Shown: one piece after another, positions 25,206-33,665 of the stretch
How positions within the stretch are numbered: position 1 is the first letter of the stretch
How the letters are laid out: each line of letters begins with the position of its first letter
Origin: Halarchaeum grantii
Lineage (GTDB): Archaea > Halobacteriota > Halobacteria > Halobacteriales > Halobacteriaceae
DNA length: 64,000 bases
Direction of reading: 5' to 3'
NCBI RefSeq assembly: GCF_014647455.2
Contig: NZ_BMPF01000003.1
Coordinates: forward strand, 248,001 to 312,000
Program-made: the position numbers and the translations under genes
Notes under the pieces: model-generated
The model's database searches: none
Told to the model about the DNA's origin: nothing
The model's input: the letters and a program-made list of their open reading frames with translations, nothing else

Positions 25206-27221
25206 ATGCTCTCGCGGCGCCGCGCCCTCCTCGTCCTCGCGTCCCTCGGCGTCGTCGCCGTCGCCGGCCTCCTCGGCGCGCTCGCCGCTCTCGAGGTGTT
25301 CGCGCTTCCGACGGCGATCCGCTCGGGGTACGCGCTCGGCGGCGCGCTCCTCGCGTGCGTGGCGTATGCCGCGACGCGGCGCCGCCACGCCGGCCGCAAC
25401 GCGCTCCTCCCCGCCTCGGTCGCCTCGAAACTCGTCGTCGCGCTCGGCGCGGCCTGCGCGTTCGCCGTCGTCGAACTCGACGCACGCGTCCTCCCGGTCG
25501 CCGCCTTTCTCCTCGTCGCGTACGCCCTCGTCGCCGACCAGCTCGCCGGCGACCCCGAACCGGCGTCGGTGCTCCTCGCGCTCGCGACGTGCTTCTTCGT
25601 CCCGGCCTACGCGAAATACCGCACCACGGGGTTCTACTTCGGCGGCACCGATACGTTCGCGCACGTCGACGCGCTCCGCCGCCTCCTCGCGACCGGCGCG
25701 AGCGCATCGATCCCCTACGGCTACGACCTCTTCCCCGTCTTCCACGTCTATACGGGGACGGTCGCGCTCTTCTCCGGCCTCGGTTTCTACGACGCCATCG
25801 TCCTCACGGGAATCGTCGCCTACACCGCGCTCGTGCCCGTCGTCTACCTCGTCGGTGTCCGCCTCCTCGGCGACTCGCGAACCGCGCTCTGCGTCGCCGC
25901 CGCGTTCACCGTCCTCGACCTCCCCGCCTACTACGCGGTCTACTTCTTCCCGCAGTCGTTCACGCTCGGCCTCCTCCTCGTCGGCTTCTACGCCGTCCTC
26001 GCGCTCCGGGCGAGCCGACACACGAGTCGCGTCCGCGAGCACGCCGCCTACGCGGTCGCCCTCGTCGCGACGCTCGTCCTCACCCACCACCTCACGTACG
26101 TCCTCCTCGGCGGCGTCCTGCTCGGCCTCGCCGTCGTCGCCGCCCTCCGCGCGCGCCTCCCCCGACTCGTCGGCTGGGACGCCCTCGCGAGCGAGCGCGG
26201 CGCGTGGCGCCGCCTCCGGTTCCGCTTCCCGGTCTACCTCGGCGTCCTCGCCGTCCTCGCCTACCTCGTCTACTCGCCGAGCCTCATCCTCTACGCCATC
26301 GTCGGCCTCACCGCCCAGATATTCACGGACACCGTCACTGCCGCCGTCTCCGTCGTCTTCACCTACGGCGTGACGCTCCCCGCCGACTCCGTGGCGCGCG
26401 CGGTCGGCTGGCTCGCGACGCCCGTCGGGGTCTACTACACGCTCGGCTGTGGCGTCCTCCTCCTCGGCGCCTACGAGTTCCTCGACCGCGCGGAGTCCTA
26501 CGCGCGCGCCGCGACCGTCCTCGTCGGTGCCACCGGGTTCGCCGTGCTCCTCCTCCCGCTCCCGGTCAGCCTCCCGCAGGGCGAGCGCCTCCAGTTCGTC
26601 GTCGTCCTCCTCGCCGTCCTCCCGTTCGGCCTCGGCATCGCGCGCCTCCTCCGCGCGCCGCGCCGCCACGCGCCCGTCGTCCTCGCCGTCGCCGTCGTGG
26701 TCGTCGCCGCCTTCGGCGCGAGCGGTGCGTTCACGCGCGCGACCGCCGACGACCTCGGCCACGACGCCGGCGTCTACGTCGAACAGCGAAGCGTCCAAGT
26801 GGCGATGAGCGACGCCGAGTACGCCGCCGTCGGCGACGCCGCGCGCTTCCTCGCGCGCCATACGCCGCCGAACGCCACCGCGAGTTCGGACGTCGTCACG
26901 CGGCGCGCGTTCGCGTCCGTCCCCGGCTCCGGCGGCGGCGTCGAGGGGGTGAACGCGAGCGCGCGCGGCGTCACCGCGCCCGCCGGCTACGTCGTCACGC
27001 GCGAGGTGTGGACGGACTCCTTCGTCCCGACGGCGGAGAGCGACGTCGCCGTCTCCGCGAAACTCCAGTGGTACACCGTCTCCGACGCGCGCTATCGCGT
27101 GAGCGTCGCGACGCACGACCGGGTGTTCAGCGCCGCCGGCACGAGCGTCCTCCGAGGGCGAGGCGGCTATCGGCTGTTCGGGAACGGCACCGTCCCGGTG
27201 ACGGGCGGGCCGGGCGGCTAG
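25206..27221 (+). CDS. Polytopic GT-C-like membrane protein of the glycan cluster
   Basis: A 671-residue protein with about 13-14 transmembrane helices in the first 520 residues and a C-terminal extracellular domain of about 150 residues. The first large loop reads GGTDTFAHVDALRRLL and PYGYDLFPVFHVYTG; an acidic residue followed by His in that loop is typical of GT-C (PMT-like) lipid-linked-sugar transferases. No family is certain. ATG 25206 is 28 nt from GGTTTTG. It opens a group of glycosyltransferases and may assemble or transfer a surface glycan outside the membrane; a polymerase-like role is also possible. Confidence 0.65.
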   Translation: MLSRRRALLVLASLGVVAVAGLLGALAALEVFALPTAIRSGYALGGALLACVAYAATRRRHAGRNALLPASVASKLVVALGAACAFAVVELDARVLPVAAFLLVAYALVADQLAGDPEPASVLLALATCFFVPAYAKYRTTGFYFGGTDTFAHVDALRRLLATGASASIPYGYDLFPVFHVYTGTVALFSGLGFYDAIVLTGIVAYTALVPVVYLVGVRLLGDSRTALCVAAAFTVLDLPAYYAVYFFPQSFTLGLLLVGFYAVLALRASRHTSRVREHAAYAVALVATLVLTHHLTYVLLGGVLLGLAVVAALRARLPRLVGWDALASERGAWRRLRFRFPVYLGVLAVLAYLVYSPSLILYAIVGLTAQIFTDTVTAAVSVVFTYGVTLPADSVARAVGWLATPVGVYYTLGCGVLLLGAYEFLDRAESYARAATVLVGATGFAVLLLPLPVSLPQGERLQFVVVLLAVLPFGLGIARLLRAPRRHAPVVLAVAVVVVAAFGASGAFTRATADDLGHDAGVYVEQRSVQVAMSDAEYAAVGDAARFLARHTPPNATASSDVVTRRAFASVPGSGGGVEGVNASARGVTAPAGYVVTREVWTDSFVPTAESDVAVSAKLQWYTVSDARYRVSVATHDRVFSAAGTSVLRGRGGYRLFGNGTVPVTGGPGG

Positions 27222-27250
27222 CTAGGGGATACGTGACGGCGGCGCGCCGC

Positions 27251-28009
27251 TCAGAGCGGGAGGTACGTCCGCAGGAACCCGAGGAGGGCGTAGGGATGGG
27301 GCGTGATGCGGAGCGCGCGCAGGAAGTACTCGCGGGCGCGCGCCGCCTCGCCGGCGGCCGCGTGCGCCCGCCCGACGTCCGCGTACACCTGCGTGTAGTA
27401 GGTGGGGAGGTAGGGCTGGGCGTCGGGGACGCGCTCGCTCACCCGGTAGCCGAAGCGCTTGGACTGCGTGAGGTACGCCTCGGCGTCGATGCCGCGACCC
27501 GTGACGCTCCCCGCGTGGTCGCGGTGCGTCGTGAGGTCCGGTCGGAGGCAGACGCCGGCCTCCGTCGCGGCCTCGAGGACGTAGAGGAGGTCCTCGCCGC
27601 GCGAGAGGTCGCGGTCGAACGTCGCCGTGACGCGCGCGGTGTCGACGAGCACGGAGGACATCAGGGTCGTGAGGTCGCCGACGAAGACGTCGTGGACGAA
27701 GTCGTCCATCGTCCGCGGGTCGCCCTCGACGCAGAGGCCGACGCCCGCGTCCGCCATCGCGTCGAGTTGGCGCTCGAGTTTCTCCGCGTGCCACGTGTCG
27801 TCCGCGTCGAGGAAGGCGACGTGGCGGTGCGCGGCGCGCTCGATGCCCTCGTTGCGCGCGGCCGCCGGCCCCTCATCGCCCTCGACGACGACGAGTTCCG
27901 TCTCGACGGACTGGGAGTCGACGGAGGCCGTCGCCTCCTCGAGCATCCACGCCGGCGTGTACTCCTCGCTGTACGGGACGACGACGGAGACGGGCGGGTA
28001 GTCGGACAC
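27251..28009 (-). CDS. Family 2 glycosyltransferase
   Basis: A 252-residue GT-A glycosyltransferase. The N-terminus has [13 protein letters not shown], then [24 protein letters not shown], where DAD is the nucleotide-sugar/metal motif, and the end is a helical tail ([11 protein letters not shown]) resembling a TPR pair. The acceptor domain is short. I prefer GTG 28009 over an ATG at 28042 because a CTAAGTGG box lies about 34 nt upstream of the GTG and would overlap the ATG. It follows a 195 bp gap holding a remnant ORF on the other strand. Confidence 0.8.
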   Translation of the reverse strand: MSDYPPVSVVVPYSEEYTPAWMLEEATASVDSQSVETELVVVEGDEGPAAARNEGIERAAHRHVAFLDADDTWHAEKLERQLDAMADAGVGLCVEGDPRTMDDFVHDVFVGDLTTLMSSVLVDTARVTATFDRDLSRGEDLLYVLEAATEAGVCLRPDLTTHRDHAGSVTGRGIDAEAYLTQSKRFGYRVSERVPDAQPYLPTYYTQVYADVGRAHAAAGEAARAREYFLRALRITPHPYALLGFLRTYLPL

Positions 28010-28046
28010 GAGCGTTCGCGTGAGGGGAGGGCAGGACGCCACTTAG

Positions 28047-28208
28047 TCGCTCGCACCCGCCGTCGCGCTCGCCGCGTGGACGCTCTGGCGCGACACGACG
28101 CTCACTCTCGTCGTCTTCGCCCTCGCGGCGCTCGCCCTCCTCAAACCGTTCTATCCGAACTTCCGCCGCCGCCGCTCGCCGGAGGTCGGCGGCGAGGAGG
28201 GAGGTTAA
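28047..28208 (+). pseudogene. C-terminal remnant of a membrane protein (no start codon)
   Basis: Between a TAG at 28044 and TAA at 28206 the plus strand encodes 53 residues with a hydrophobic helix (TTLTLVVFALAALALLKPF) followed by a basic end (YPNFRRRRSPEVGGEEGG), in fully GC3-biased codons. The frame contains no ATG, GTG or TTG before the helix, so it cannot be expressed as it stands. It looks like the last transmembrane helix and tail of a lost gene left inside the glycosyltransferase operon. I cannot name the parent family; chance coding on a GC-rich strand remains possible. Confidence 0.35.
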
Positions 28209-29143
28209 GCTCGGAGCGCCGCGCGAATCCCGCCGAGCGTCCACCACGCGAGGCGCGCGAGGTTCCCCGGGTCGGCGAGCGCGCGCGCGTCGAGATAGCG
28301 CGCGGCCTCGCGGAAGCGGCCCTCGTGGAGGTAGTGGCCGACGAGACCCATCCGGTGGACGCGCTCGACGTCGACGCCGCGCTCGCGGAGGGCGGCGACG
28401 AGGCCGGCGTTGCGGTCGAGGTAGCGCCGGTCGTTGCGCGCGTAGGCGTCGGCGGGCGCGTCCCCGGAGTAGTGGACGAGCGCGAGCCGCTCGGGGACGT
28501 GCGCGAGGTTGCCGCGCGCGAGCACCCGGAGGACGAGGTCCCAGTCCTCGTAGATGCTGAGGCCCTCGTCGAAGCGCACGTCGGCGAGGGCGTCGCGCTC
28601 GACGAGCAGGGTCGAGCCCGGCCCCATGAACACCCGCATCGAGAGCAGGGCCTCCGCGAGTTCGCGCCCGCCCTCCCGGACCGCGTCCGCGCGGAAGACG
28701 CGCTCGGAGACGGCGTCGGCGATCCGCGCGCCCGCCGGGAGGTCGGCGCTCGCGTAGTCGCAGTACGCGCCCACCCAGCCCTCGCCCCGCTCCGCGAGGA
28801 CGGCGAGTTGGCGCTCGAGCTTCCGGGGGAGCCACTCGTCGTCCGAGTCGAGGAAGGCGACGTAGTCGCCGCGGGCGGCCTCGATGCCGGTGTTGCGCGC
28901 GGCGCTCACGCCGCGGTTCGTCTCGTGGGCGACGTAGCGGACGCGCGGGTCGTCGTAGGCGCGAACGACGGCGGCCGTGTCGTCGGGCGAGCCGTCATCG
29001 ACGACGACGACTTCGAGGTCCGCCATCGTCTGCGCGAGGGCGCTGTCGACCGCGCGCGGGAGGACGGCCGCGCGCCGGTAGGCGGGAATCACGACGCTCA
29101 CGCGCGGGGCGTCCCCGTCGCGTGTATCGTCGATCTCGCTCAT
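28205..29143 (-). CDS. Family 2 glycosyltransferase
   Basis: A 312-residue GT-A enzyme with RVSVVIPAYRRAAVLPRAV, VVVVDDGSPDDT, AARNTGIEAARGDYVAFLDSDDEW (DSD metal motif) and a downstream acceptor-side Glu-Asp (YEDWDLVLRVLA). It adds a sugar, donor unknown, in the cytoplasm. The ATG at 29143 overlaps the stop of the upstream group 1 transferase as ATGA, so the two are translated together. The acceptor region and C-terminal helical tail resemble those of the GT2 at 27251. Confidence 0.85.
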   Translation of the reverse strand: MSEIDDTRDGDAPRVSVVIPAYRRAAVLPRAVDSALAQTMADLEVVVVDDGSPDDTAAVVRAYDDPRVRYVAHETNRGVSAARNTGIEAARGDYVAFLDSDDEWLPRKLERQLAVLAERGEGWVGAYCDYASADLPAGARIADAVSERVFRADAVREGGRELAEALLSMRVFMGPGSTLLVERDALADVRFDEGLSIYEDWDLVLRVLARGNLAHVPERLALVHYSGDAPADAYARNDRRYLDRNAGLVAALRERGVDVERVHRMGLVGHYLHEGRFREAARYLDARALADPGNLARLAWWTLGGIRAALRA

Positions 29144-30351
29144 TCGGCCATCACGTCCCGGTGGATCTCGCGGACGCGCTCGGCGTGGCGCGCCCACGTC
29201 CAGTCGTTTGCGAGGAGGCGGCGATGGCCGCGCTCGCCCATCGCGCGCAGGCCGTCGGGAGAGTCGAGGAGGGCGTCGATGGCGTCCGCGAGCGCGTCCG
29301 CGTCGCGCGGCGGGACGAGGATGCCGGTCTCGCCGTCGGCGACCATCTCCGGGACGCCGCCGACGGCCGTCCCGAGGATGGGCGTCTCCGCCGCCATCGC
29401 CTCGTACATCACCGTCGGGCGCGCCTCGGTGTGACTCGGGTGGACGAGGAGGTCGGCGGCGACGTGCCAGCGCCGCACCGCGACGGGGTCCATCCGCCAG
29501 AAGGCGTGCGTGCCGTGGTGCATCTCGCCGAGTTCGTTCACGAACCACCACCGGAGGTCGCCGTCGTGCCCGATGGCCGCGAGATAGACGTCCTCGCGTT
29601 CGAGTTGGTTCAGCGCCGCGACGAGCTCGCGCACGCCCTTCGCGGCCTCGAAGCGCCCGACGTAGAGGAGGACCTTCGTGTCGGGGTCGAGGCCGAGTTC
29701 GCGCCGGATGGCCTCCCGTCGGTCGGTCGGGAACTTCGACGGGTCCTCGCCGATGGGCACCGTCTCCACCTTCGAGGCGGGCGCGAAGCGCCGCGCGACC
29801 GCCGCGAGTTCGTCGGAGACGGTGAGCACCCGGCTCGCGTAGTCGATGGTCTCGCGAATCCGCGCCTGCACGTCGTCGGTGAAGGAGTCGTAGTTCCGCA
29901 GATCACCCGCGTGCGTCATCGCGACGAGCGGGACGTCGTTGTCGCGGCAGTAGTCGAGCGCGCCGTAGCCGTCGAGGTAGACGCCGCAGGTGTGGACGAC
30001 GTCGTGTGGCGTCTCGAACGTCTCCGGGACGAAACTCGAGAGGCGTCTGCGCATCGAGTTCCCGGAGACGTGGTAGAAGCGCGACTTCGGGAGCGCGTAG
30101 AGGAAGCGCGGGTAGTGGACGCGATAGCGGCCCCAGCGCTCGGTTCGCGGGACGTGTCTGTACTCCGAGTAGGGGCCGACCGGGGGCGCGATGGGGGAGG
30201 GAGAGACGACGTCGAGGCCGACGCCCGCCTCGCAGAGCGCGTCCAGCGAGCGGTGGTTGAACGGCGTGCGGACTTGGAAGACGTGGCTCGGGTGCTCGAC
30301 GGCGACCGCGAGCGCGCGGTAATCGGCGGCGTCCGCGTCGGCCTCGGACAT
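29140..30351 (-). CDS. Family 4 glycosyltransferase (GT-B)
   Basis: A 403-residue GT-B enzyme. The N-terminal domain carries the acceptor side (VVHTCGVYLDGYGALDYCRD), and the C-terminal domain has LLYVGRFEAAKGVRELVAAL, HPSHTEARPTVMYEAMAAETP (the EX7E-type donor motif) and GETGILVPPRDADAL. It transfers a sugar from a nucleotide donor with retention of configuration. Start ATG 30351 is chosen over GTG 30357 because a GTTATCC element is centred 29 nt upstream of it. It is the first gene of the GT4-GT2 pair and lies head to head with the deacetylase. Confidence 0.87.
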   Translation of the reverse strand: MSEADADAADYRALAVAVEHPSHVFQVRTPFNHRSLDALCEAGVGLDVVSPSPIAPPVGPYSEYRHVPRTERWGRYRVHYPRFLYALPKSRFYHVSGNSMRRRLSSFVPETFETPHDVVHTCGVYLDGYGALDYCRDNDVPLVAMTHAGDLRNYDSFTDDVQARIRETIDYASRVLTVSDELAAVARRFAPASKVETVPIGEDPSKFPTDRREAIRRELGLDPDTKVLLYVGRFEAAKGVRELVAALNQLEREDVYLAAIGHDGDLRWWFVNELGEMHHGTHAFWRMDPVAVRRWHVAADLLVHPSHTEARPTVMYEAMAAETPILGTAVGGVPEMVADGETGILVPPRDADALADAIDALLDSPDGLRAMGERGHRRLLANDWTWARHAERVREIHRDVMAE

Positions 30352-30450
30352 ATCCACGCAATCGCTGACACGGCGGATAACGCTTCCGGGGACCCCGCCG
30401 AGCGCGCGAACGGGGGTAGACGTTTACTCGCGCGGAGACGAGTGTGGCGC

Positions 30451-31266
30451 ATGGACATTCCGGAGGCCGTCTCGGCGGGAAAGGAGGCCGTCTGGCGGAC
30501 GCTCGCGGAGGCGGACGCCCGCCTCGGCGTCGCGGCGCCGACCTCGCAGAACGTGGTGTTGATGTACCACTCCGTCGGCGGGAGCGCCGGGAACACCGAC
30601 GGTCGCGTCGTCACCGTCGAGGCGTTCCGCGAGCTGCTCGCGTGGCTCGACGGCCGCTACGAGTTCGTCGACCTCCCGGCCGTGCTCGACGCCGGCGACG
30701 GCCCGCGCGTCGCCGTCACGTTCGACGACGCCTACCGGAGCGTCCACCGTCACGCGCTCCCCGTCCTCCGCGAGTTCGACGCGCCCGCCACCGTCTACGT
30801 CATCGCCGACCGCGTCGGCGGGGCGACGGAGCGCGGCGTCCCCTACCTCACCGAGGCGCAGATACGGGAGCTCGTCGCCGACGACCTCGTCACGGTCGGC
30901 AATCACACGCGCACCCACGCGCGGTTGAGCGCGCTCGACGAGGCCGCCCTCCGCGAGGAAGTCGTCGGCGCCAAGGACGCGCTCGAAGCGCGCTTCGACT
31001 GCGACGTCGAGCGCTTTTGCTACCCCTACGGCGACTACACGCCCCGCGTGGTTGACGTCGTCCGCGAGAGCCACGACTACGCGACGGCCGACGACGGGCA
31101 CGTCGCGCCCGCGACCGACCCGCACCGAATCCCGCGCGTCGATGCCTCCCAGCGGCCGACGGTGGTGCGTTGGGAGCTCACGGGCGCCGCCGAGAGCCTC
31201 CGGCGGCGCGTCGGGGGCGCCCCGCAGGGCGAAGGTTATGCCGATACGGGGACACGGATAGCGTAG
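30451..31266 (+). CDS. Polysaccharide deacetylase (NodB/CE4)
   Basis: A 271-residue CE4 esterase-type deacetylase. TFDDAYRS gives the catalytic base D92 and metal ligand D93, and NHTRTHARLS gives the metal ligands H152 and H156; YPYGDYTP and the C-terminal RIPRVD complete the family set. It removes N- or O-acetyl groups from a glycan. No signal peptide is visible, so it acts in the cytoplasm or is exported by an unseen route. ATG 30451 is 26 nt from CGTTTACTC. The next gene, a Tat lipoprotein, begins 15 nt after its stop. Confidence 0.85.
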   Translation: MDIPEAVSAGKEAVWRTLAEADARLGVAAPTSQNVVLMYHSVGGSAGNTDGRVVTVEAFRELLAWLDGRYEFVDLPAVLDAGDGPRVAVTFDDAYRSVHRHALPVLREFDAPATVYVIADRVGGATERGVPYLTEAQIRELVADDLVTVGNHTRTHARLSALDEAALREEVVGAKDALEARFDCDVERFCYPYGDYTPRVVDVVRESHDYATADDGHVAPATDPHRIPRVDASQRPTVVRWELTGAAESLRRRVGGAPQGEGYADTGTRIA

Positions 31267-31281
31267 TGTGTACTCGATGCC

Positions 31282-32505
31282 ATGACCCGAGACCGCTGCG
31301 GCCCGCCGCGACGCGCCGTCCTCGGCGCGTCGCTCGCCGCCGCCCTCGGCGCCACTGCCGGGTGCGCGTCCCTCTTCGACGGCGACGACGACGGGGACGA
31401 CGGGGGTGGCGTCGTGCCTGACGGCGCGCCGCTCACCGAGGGGGTCTTCGCCGCGCTCCGCGACGGCTACGTCGTCGGGATGGCGGACGCGCTCGACGGC
31501 GCCGTCTTCGACCCCGAATCCACCGAGACGCCCGTCCAGGACGCGCTCGACGCCGTCGACGCCCGCGGCGGCGGCCGCGTCTACCTCCCGCCGACGCGCG
31601 TCACCGAGACCGGCCCCATCCGCCCGCACGCGAACACGGGCGTCGTCGGGTTCGGCATGAACGTCTCCGTCGTCGAAATCACCGGGGCGGGAACGGACGG
31701 CGTGCGCTTCGACCGCCCGACGTCCGTCCAGCGCGTCGTCCTTGACGGCTTCGAGCTCAGGGGGCCCGGAGGCAAGCGGGATACCGGCGTCGCCTGCCAC
31801 TACGTCGACGCGACCGGCGACCCCGCCGACGACCCCGCCGACGTCCACGTCGGCCGCCTCTACTGCCGGCGGTGGGCGAACAGCGTCCTCCGCGTCGAGA
31901 CGGGCGTCGGCCCCTTCCAGTGTCGCTACGACTTCCTCCGCGCGGACGACTGCGACGCCGGCGCCGAGCGCGCCCTCCTCGACTGGCGCTCCTCGTACGG
32001 GCCCGCGAACCGCTTCGGCACCGTCGTCGCCTACCCGGCGGCGGGCGCGAGCGGGCGCGCGTCGACGATACTCGCACAGGACGGCGGCGAGCTCGCGTTC
32101 GGCGACGTCACCGTCGGCGGGACCGCCGGCGCGCTCGTCGCCCAGCGCGACGGCCGCCTCCACGTCGAGCGCGCGCACTGGGAGCCCGAGCGCCAGCCCA
32201 CGACGCCGGACGCGCTCGTCTCGCTCGCCGGGGAGGGGGCCACCCGCGTCGGTGACGTCGTCGTCGACGCCGGCCGCGTCCCCCACGTCTACGAACTCGG
32301 CGGCGGCTTCGCGAACAAGCTCCTGCTCGCGCCGGGCGCCGCGCGCGGGCGCGTCACCGACGCCGTCGTCCACGTCACGGGCGGCGCGGCGGCGGGAAGC
32401 CGCTCGTGGTACTTCGGCCCGCTCGCGGACGTCAGCGTCGACGGCGGCGTCCCGAACCGCGGCCGCCTGCGCGTCCTCGGCGACGCGGGCGACGGCGTCG
32501 CCTAA
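31282..32505 (+). CDS. Tat lipoprotein with right-handed beta-helix (pectate lyase-like)
   Basis: A 407-residue secreted protein. Arg10-Arg11 start a Tat signal (RRAVLGASLAAALG) ending in the lipobox TAGC with Cys28, followed by an Asp/Gly linker. Residues about 70-400 resemble a pectin-lyase-like beta-helix (TPVQDALDAVDARGGGRVYLPP, the usual start of such domains). It is paralogous to the protein at 34987-36297 (shared VGPFQCR, DCDAG, YGPAN.FGT). It likely binds or cleaves polysaccharide on the cell surface. It is part of the deacetylase transcript; its stop overlaps the convergent gene by 4 nt. Confidence 0.8.
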   Translation: MTRDRCGPPRRAVLGASLAAALGATAGCASLFDGDDDGDDGGGVVPDGAPLTEGVFAALRDGYVVGMADALDGAVFDPESTETPVQDALDAVDARGGGRVYLPPTRVTETGPIRPHANTGVVGFGMNVSVVEITGAGTDGVRFDRPTSVQRVVLDGFELRGPGGKRDTGVACHYVDATGDPADDPADVHVGRLYCRRWANSVLRVETGVGPFQCRYDFLRADDCDAGAERALLDWRSSYGPANRFGTVVAYPAAGASGRASTILAQDGGELAFGDVTVGGTAGALVAQRDGRLHVERAHWEPERQPTTPDALVSLAGEGATRVGDVVVDAGRVPHVYELGGGFANKLLLAPGAARGRVTDAVVHVTGGAAAGSRSWYFGPLADVSVDGGVPNRGRLRVLGDAGDGVA

Positions 32506-33665
32506 GCCCGGAACATCCCGATGGCCCAGTGGTGGTCGCCGGTGGCCTGCCAGCCCAGTCCCGGGTTCCCGTCCACCGCGCACCACCACCCCTCGCCGTC
32601 GTACCACGGGTCGAACTGGTGTGCGAACCCGGAGCGCCAGCCGAGCGTCTCGCCGCTCGCGGACACCACCGGCGTCTCGCTCGCCGGCCGGTCGCGGTAG
32701 GTGTCGGGCGTCAGCGCCGTGATTTCGTAGGCGCACACCGCGCCGCCGTAGTGGTCGGTGCCGTCCTGATAGAACGCGAGCACGCGGTCGTCGCGAACGA
32801 CCGGTCGCCCGCCCGGCCGGCCGCCCGCAGGCCGCCCGGAGACGACGGGGTTCGCGTCGTGTGCCATCCACGCGCCGTCGAGCGTCGCCGCGTGGTAGGC
32901 GTGGACGTCGCGGCCGTCCCCGAGCAGCGCCCACCAGCGCCCCTCCCAGCGGAAGAGCGTGGCGTCGTGGAGGCCGGCGGGGGGCGCGATGAGCTCGGCG
33001 ACGCGCTCCCAGCCGTAGGGGAACTCGCGGGCGCGGTAGAGCGTCACGGGCGCGGGGTTCGCGGGGTCCTTCGACCACGCGTCCGGAACCATATACTGCT
33101 CGCCGCGCCACCGGAAGACGTACGGGTAGGAGAGGTGGTCGTCCGTCGCGAGCACCACCCGGTCGTAGGACCAGTCCGCGCCGTCCTCGCTCGTCGCGTG
33201 CGCGATGACGGCCGTCGGCTCCCGGTCGTGGGCGTACACCTCGAAGAAGCAGTGCCACTCGCCGTCGCCGCAGAAGAGGAAGGGGTCGGCGACGCAGTGC
33301 GCGCCCGTCACGTCCGTCACGTCCTCGACGGTCAACACCGGTTGGACGACGCCGGGCGCGGGCGCGGGCGAGAGCGGGTCCGACTCGGGCGCCGCCGTCG
33401 GGTACGTCGGGACGTCCGGGCCGCCGTGGAGGCCGTCGAGGCTGCCGGCGTCGACGCGTCCGGGCCGGCGCTCCGTCCGCGTGTGGTGGAGGAGTTCGCC
33501 GACGCGCCACGCGAGATTTCCCAGCGTCGGCGACGCGCCGAGACGCGAGCGGAGCGCGCGCACGGCGTCGCTCGCGCCCACTCCGCGATCCGCCGACGTG
33601 GCGTCGAGACGGCCGCGGGGATGGGTGGTTGGCGTCCCGTCGCCGCGCCGGCCGTCGCCCGTCAT
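32502..33665 (-). CDS. Beta-propeller glycan protein (GINT1-like / GH43-like)
   Basis: A 387-residue protein whose last 270 residues form a five-bladed beta-propeller-like sequence: VADPFLFCGDGEWHCFFEV, HATSEDGADWSYDRVVL, YPYVFRWRGEQYMVPDA, DATLFRWEGRWWAL. This pattern belongs to the family named after plant glucosamine inositolphosphorylceramide transferase 1, also found in bacterial glycan loci. The first 110 residues are a disordered Arg/Gly-rich segment with a helical patch. No signal peptide is seen. Its ATG directly follows the nucleotidyltransferase stop. A glycosyltransferase or glycan-binding role is inferred from family and context. Confidence 0.7.
   Translation of the reverse strand: MTGDGRRGDGTPTTHPRGRLDATSADRGVGASDAVRALRSRLGASPTLGNLAWRVGELLHHTRTERRPGRVDAGSLDGLHGGPDVPTYPTAAPESDPLSPAPAPGVVQPVLTVEDVTDVTGAHCVADPFLFCGDGEWHCFFEVYAHDREPTAVIAHATSEDGADWSYDRVVLATDDHLSYPYVFRWRGEQYMVPDAWSKDPANPAPVTLYRAREFPYGWERVAELIAPPAGLHDATLFRWEGRWWALLGDGRDVHAYHAATLDGAWMAHDANPVVSGRPAGGRPGGRPVVRDDRVLAFYQDGTDHYGGAVCAYEITALTPDTYRDRPASETPVVSASGETLGWRSGFAHQFDPWYDGEGWWCAVDGNPGLGWQATGDHHWAIGMFRA

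Noticed and set aside
25190-29434. 1414-codon plus-strand open frame
   Set aside because: It crosses the ends of several well-supported genes on both strands and is rich in Arg/Pro; no family features.
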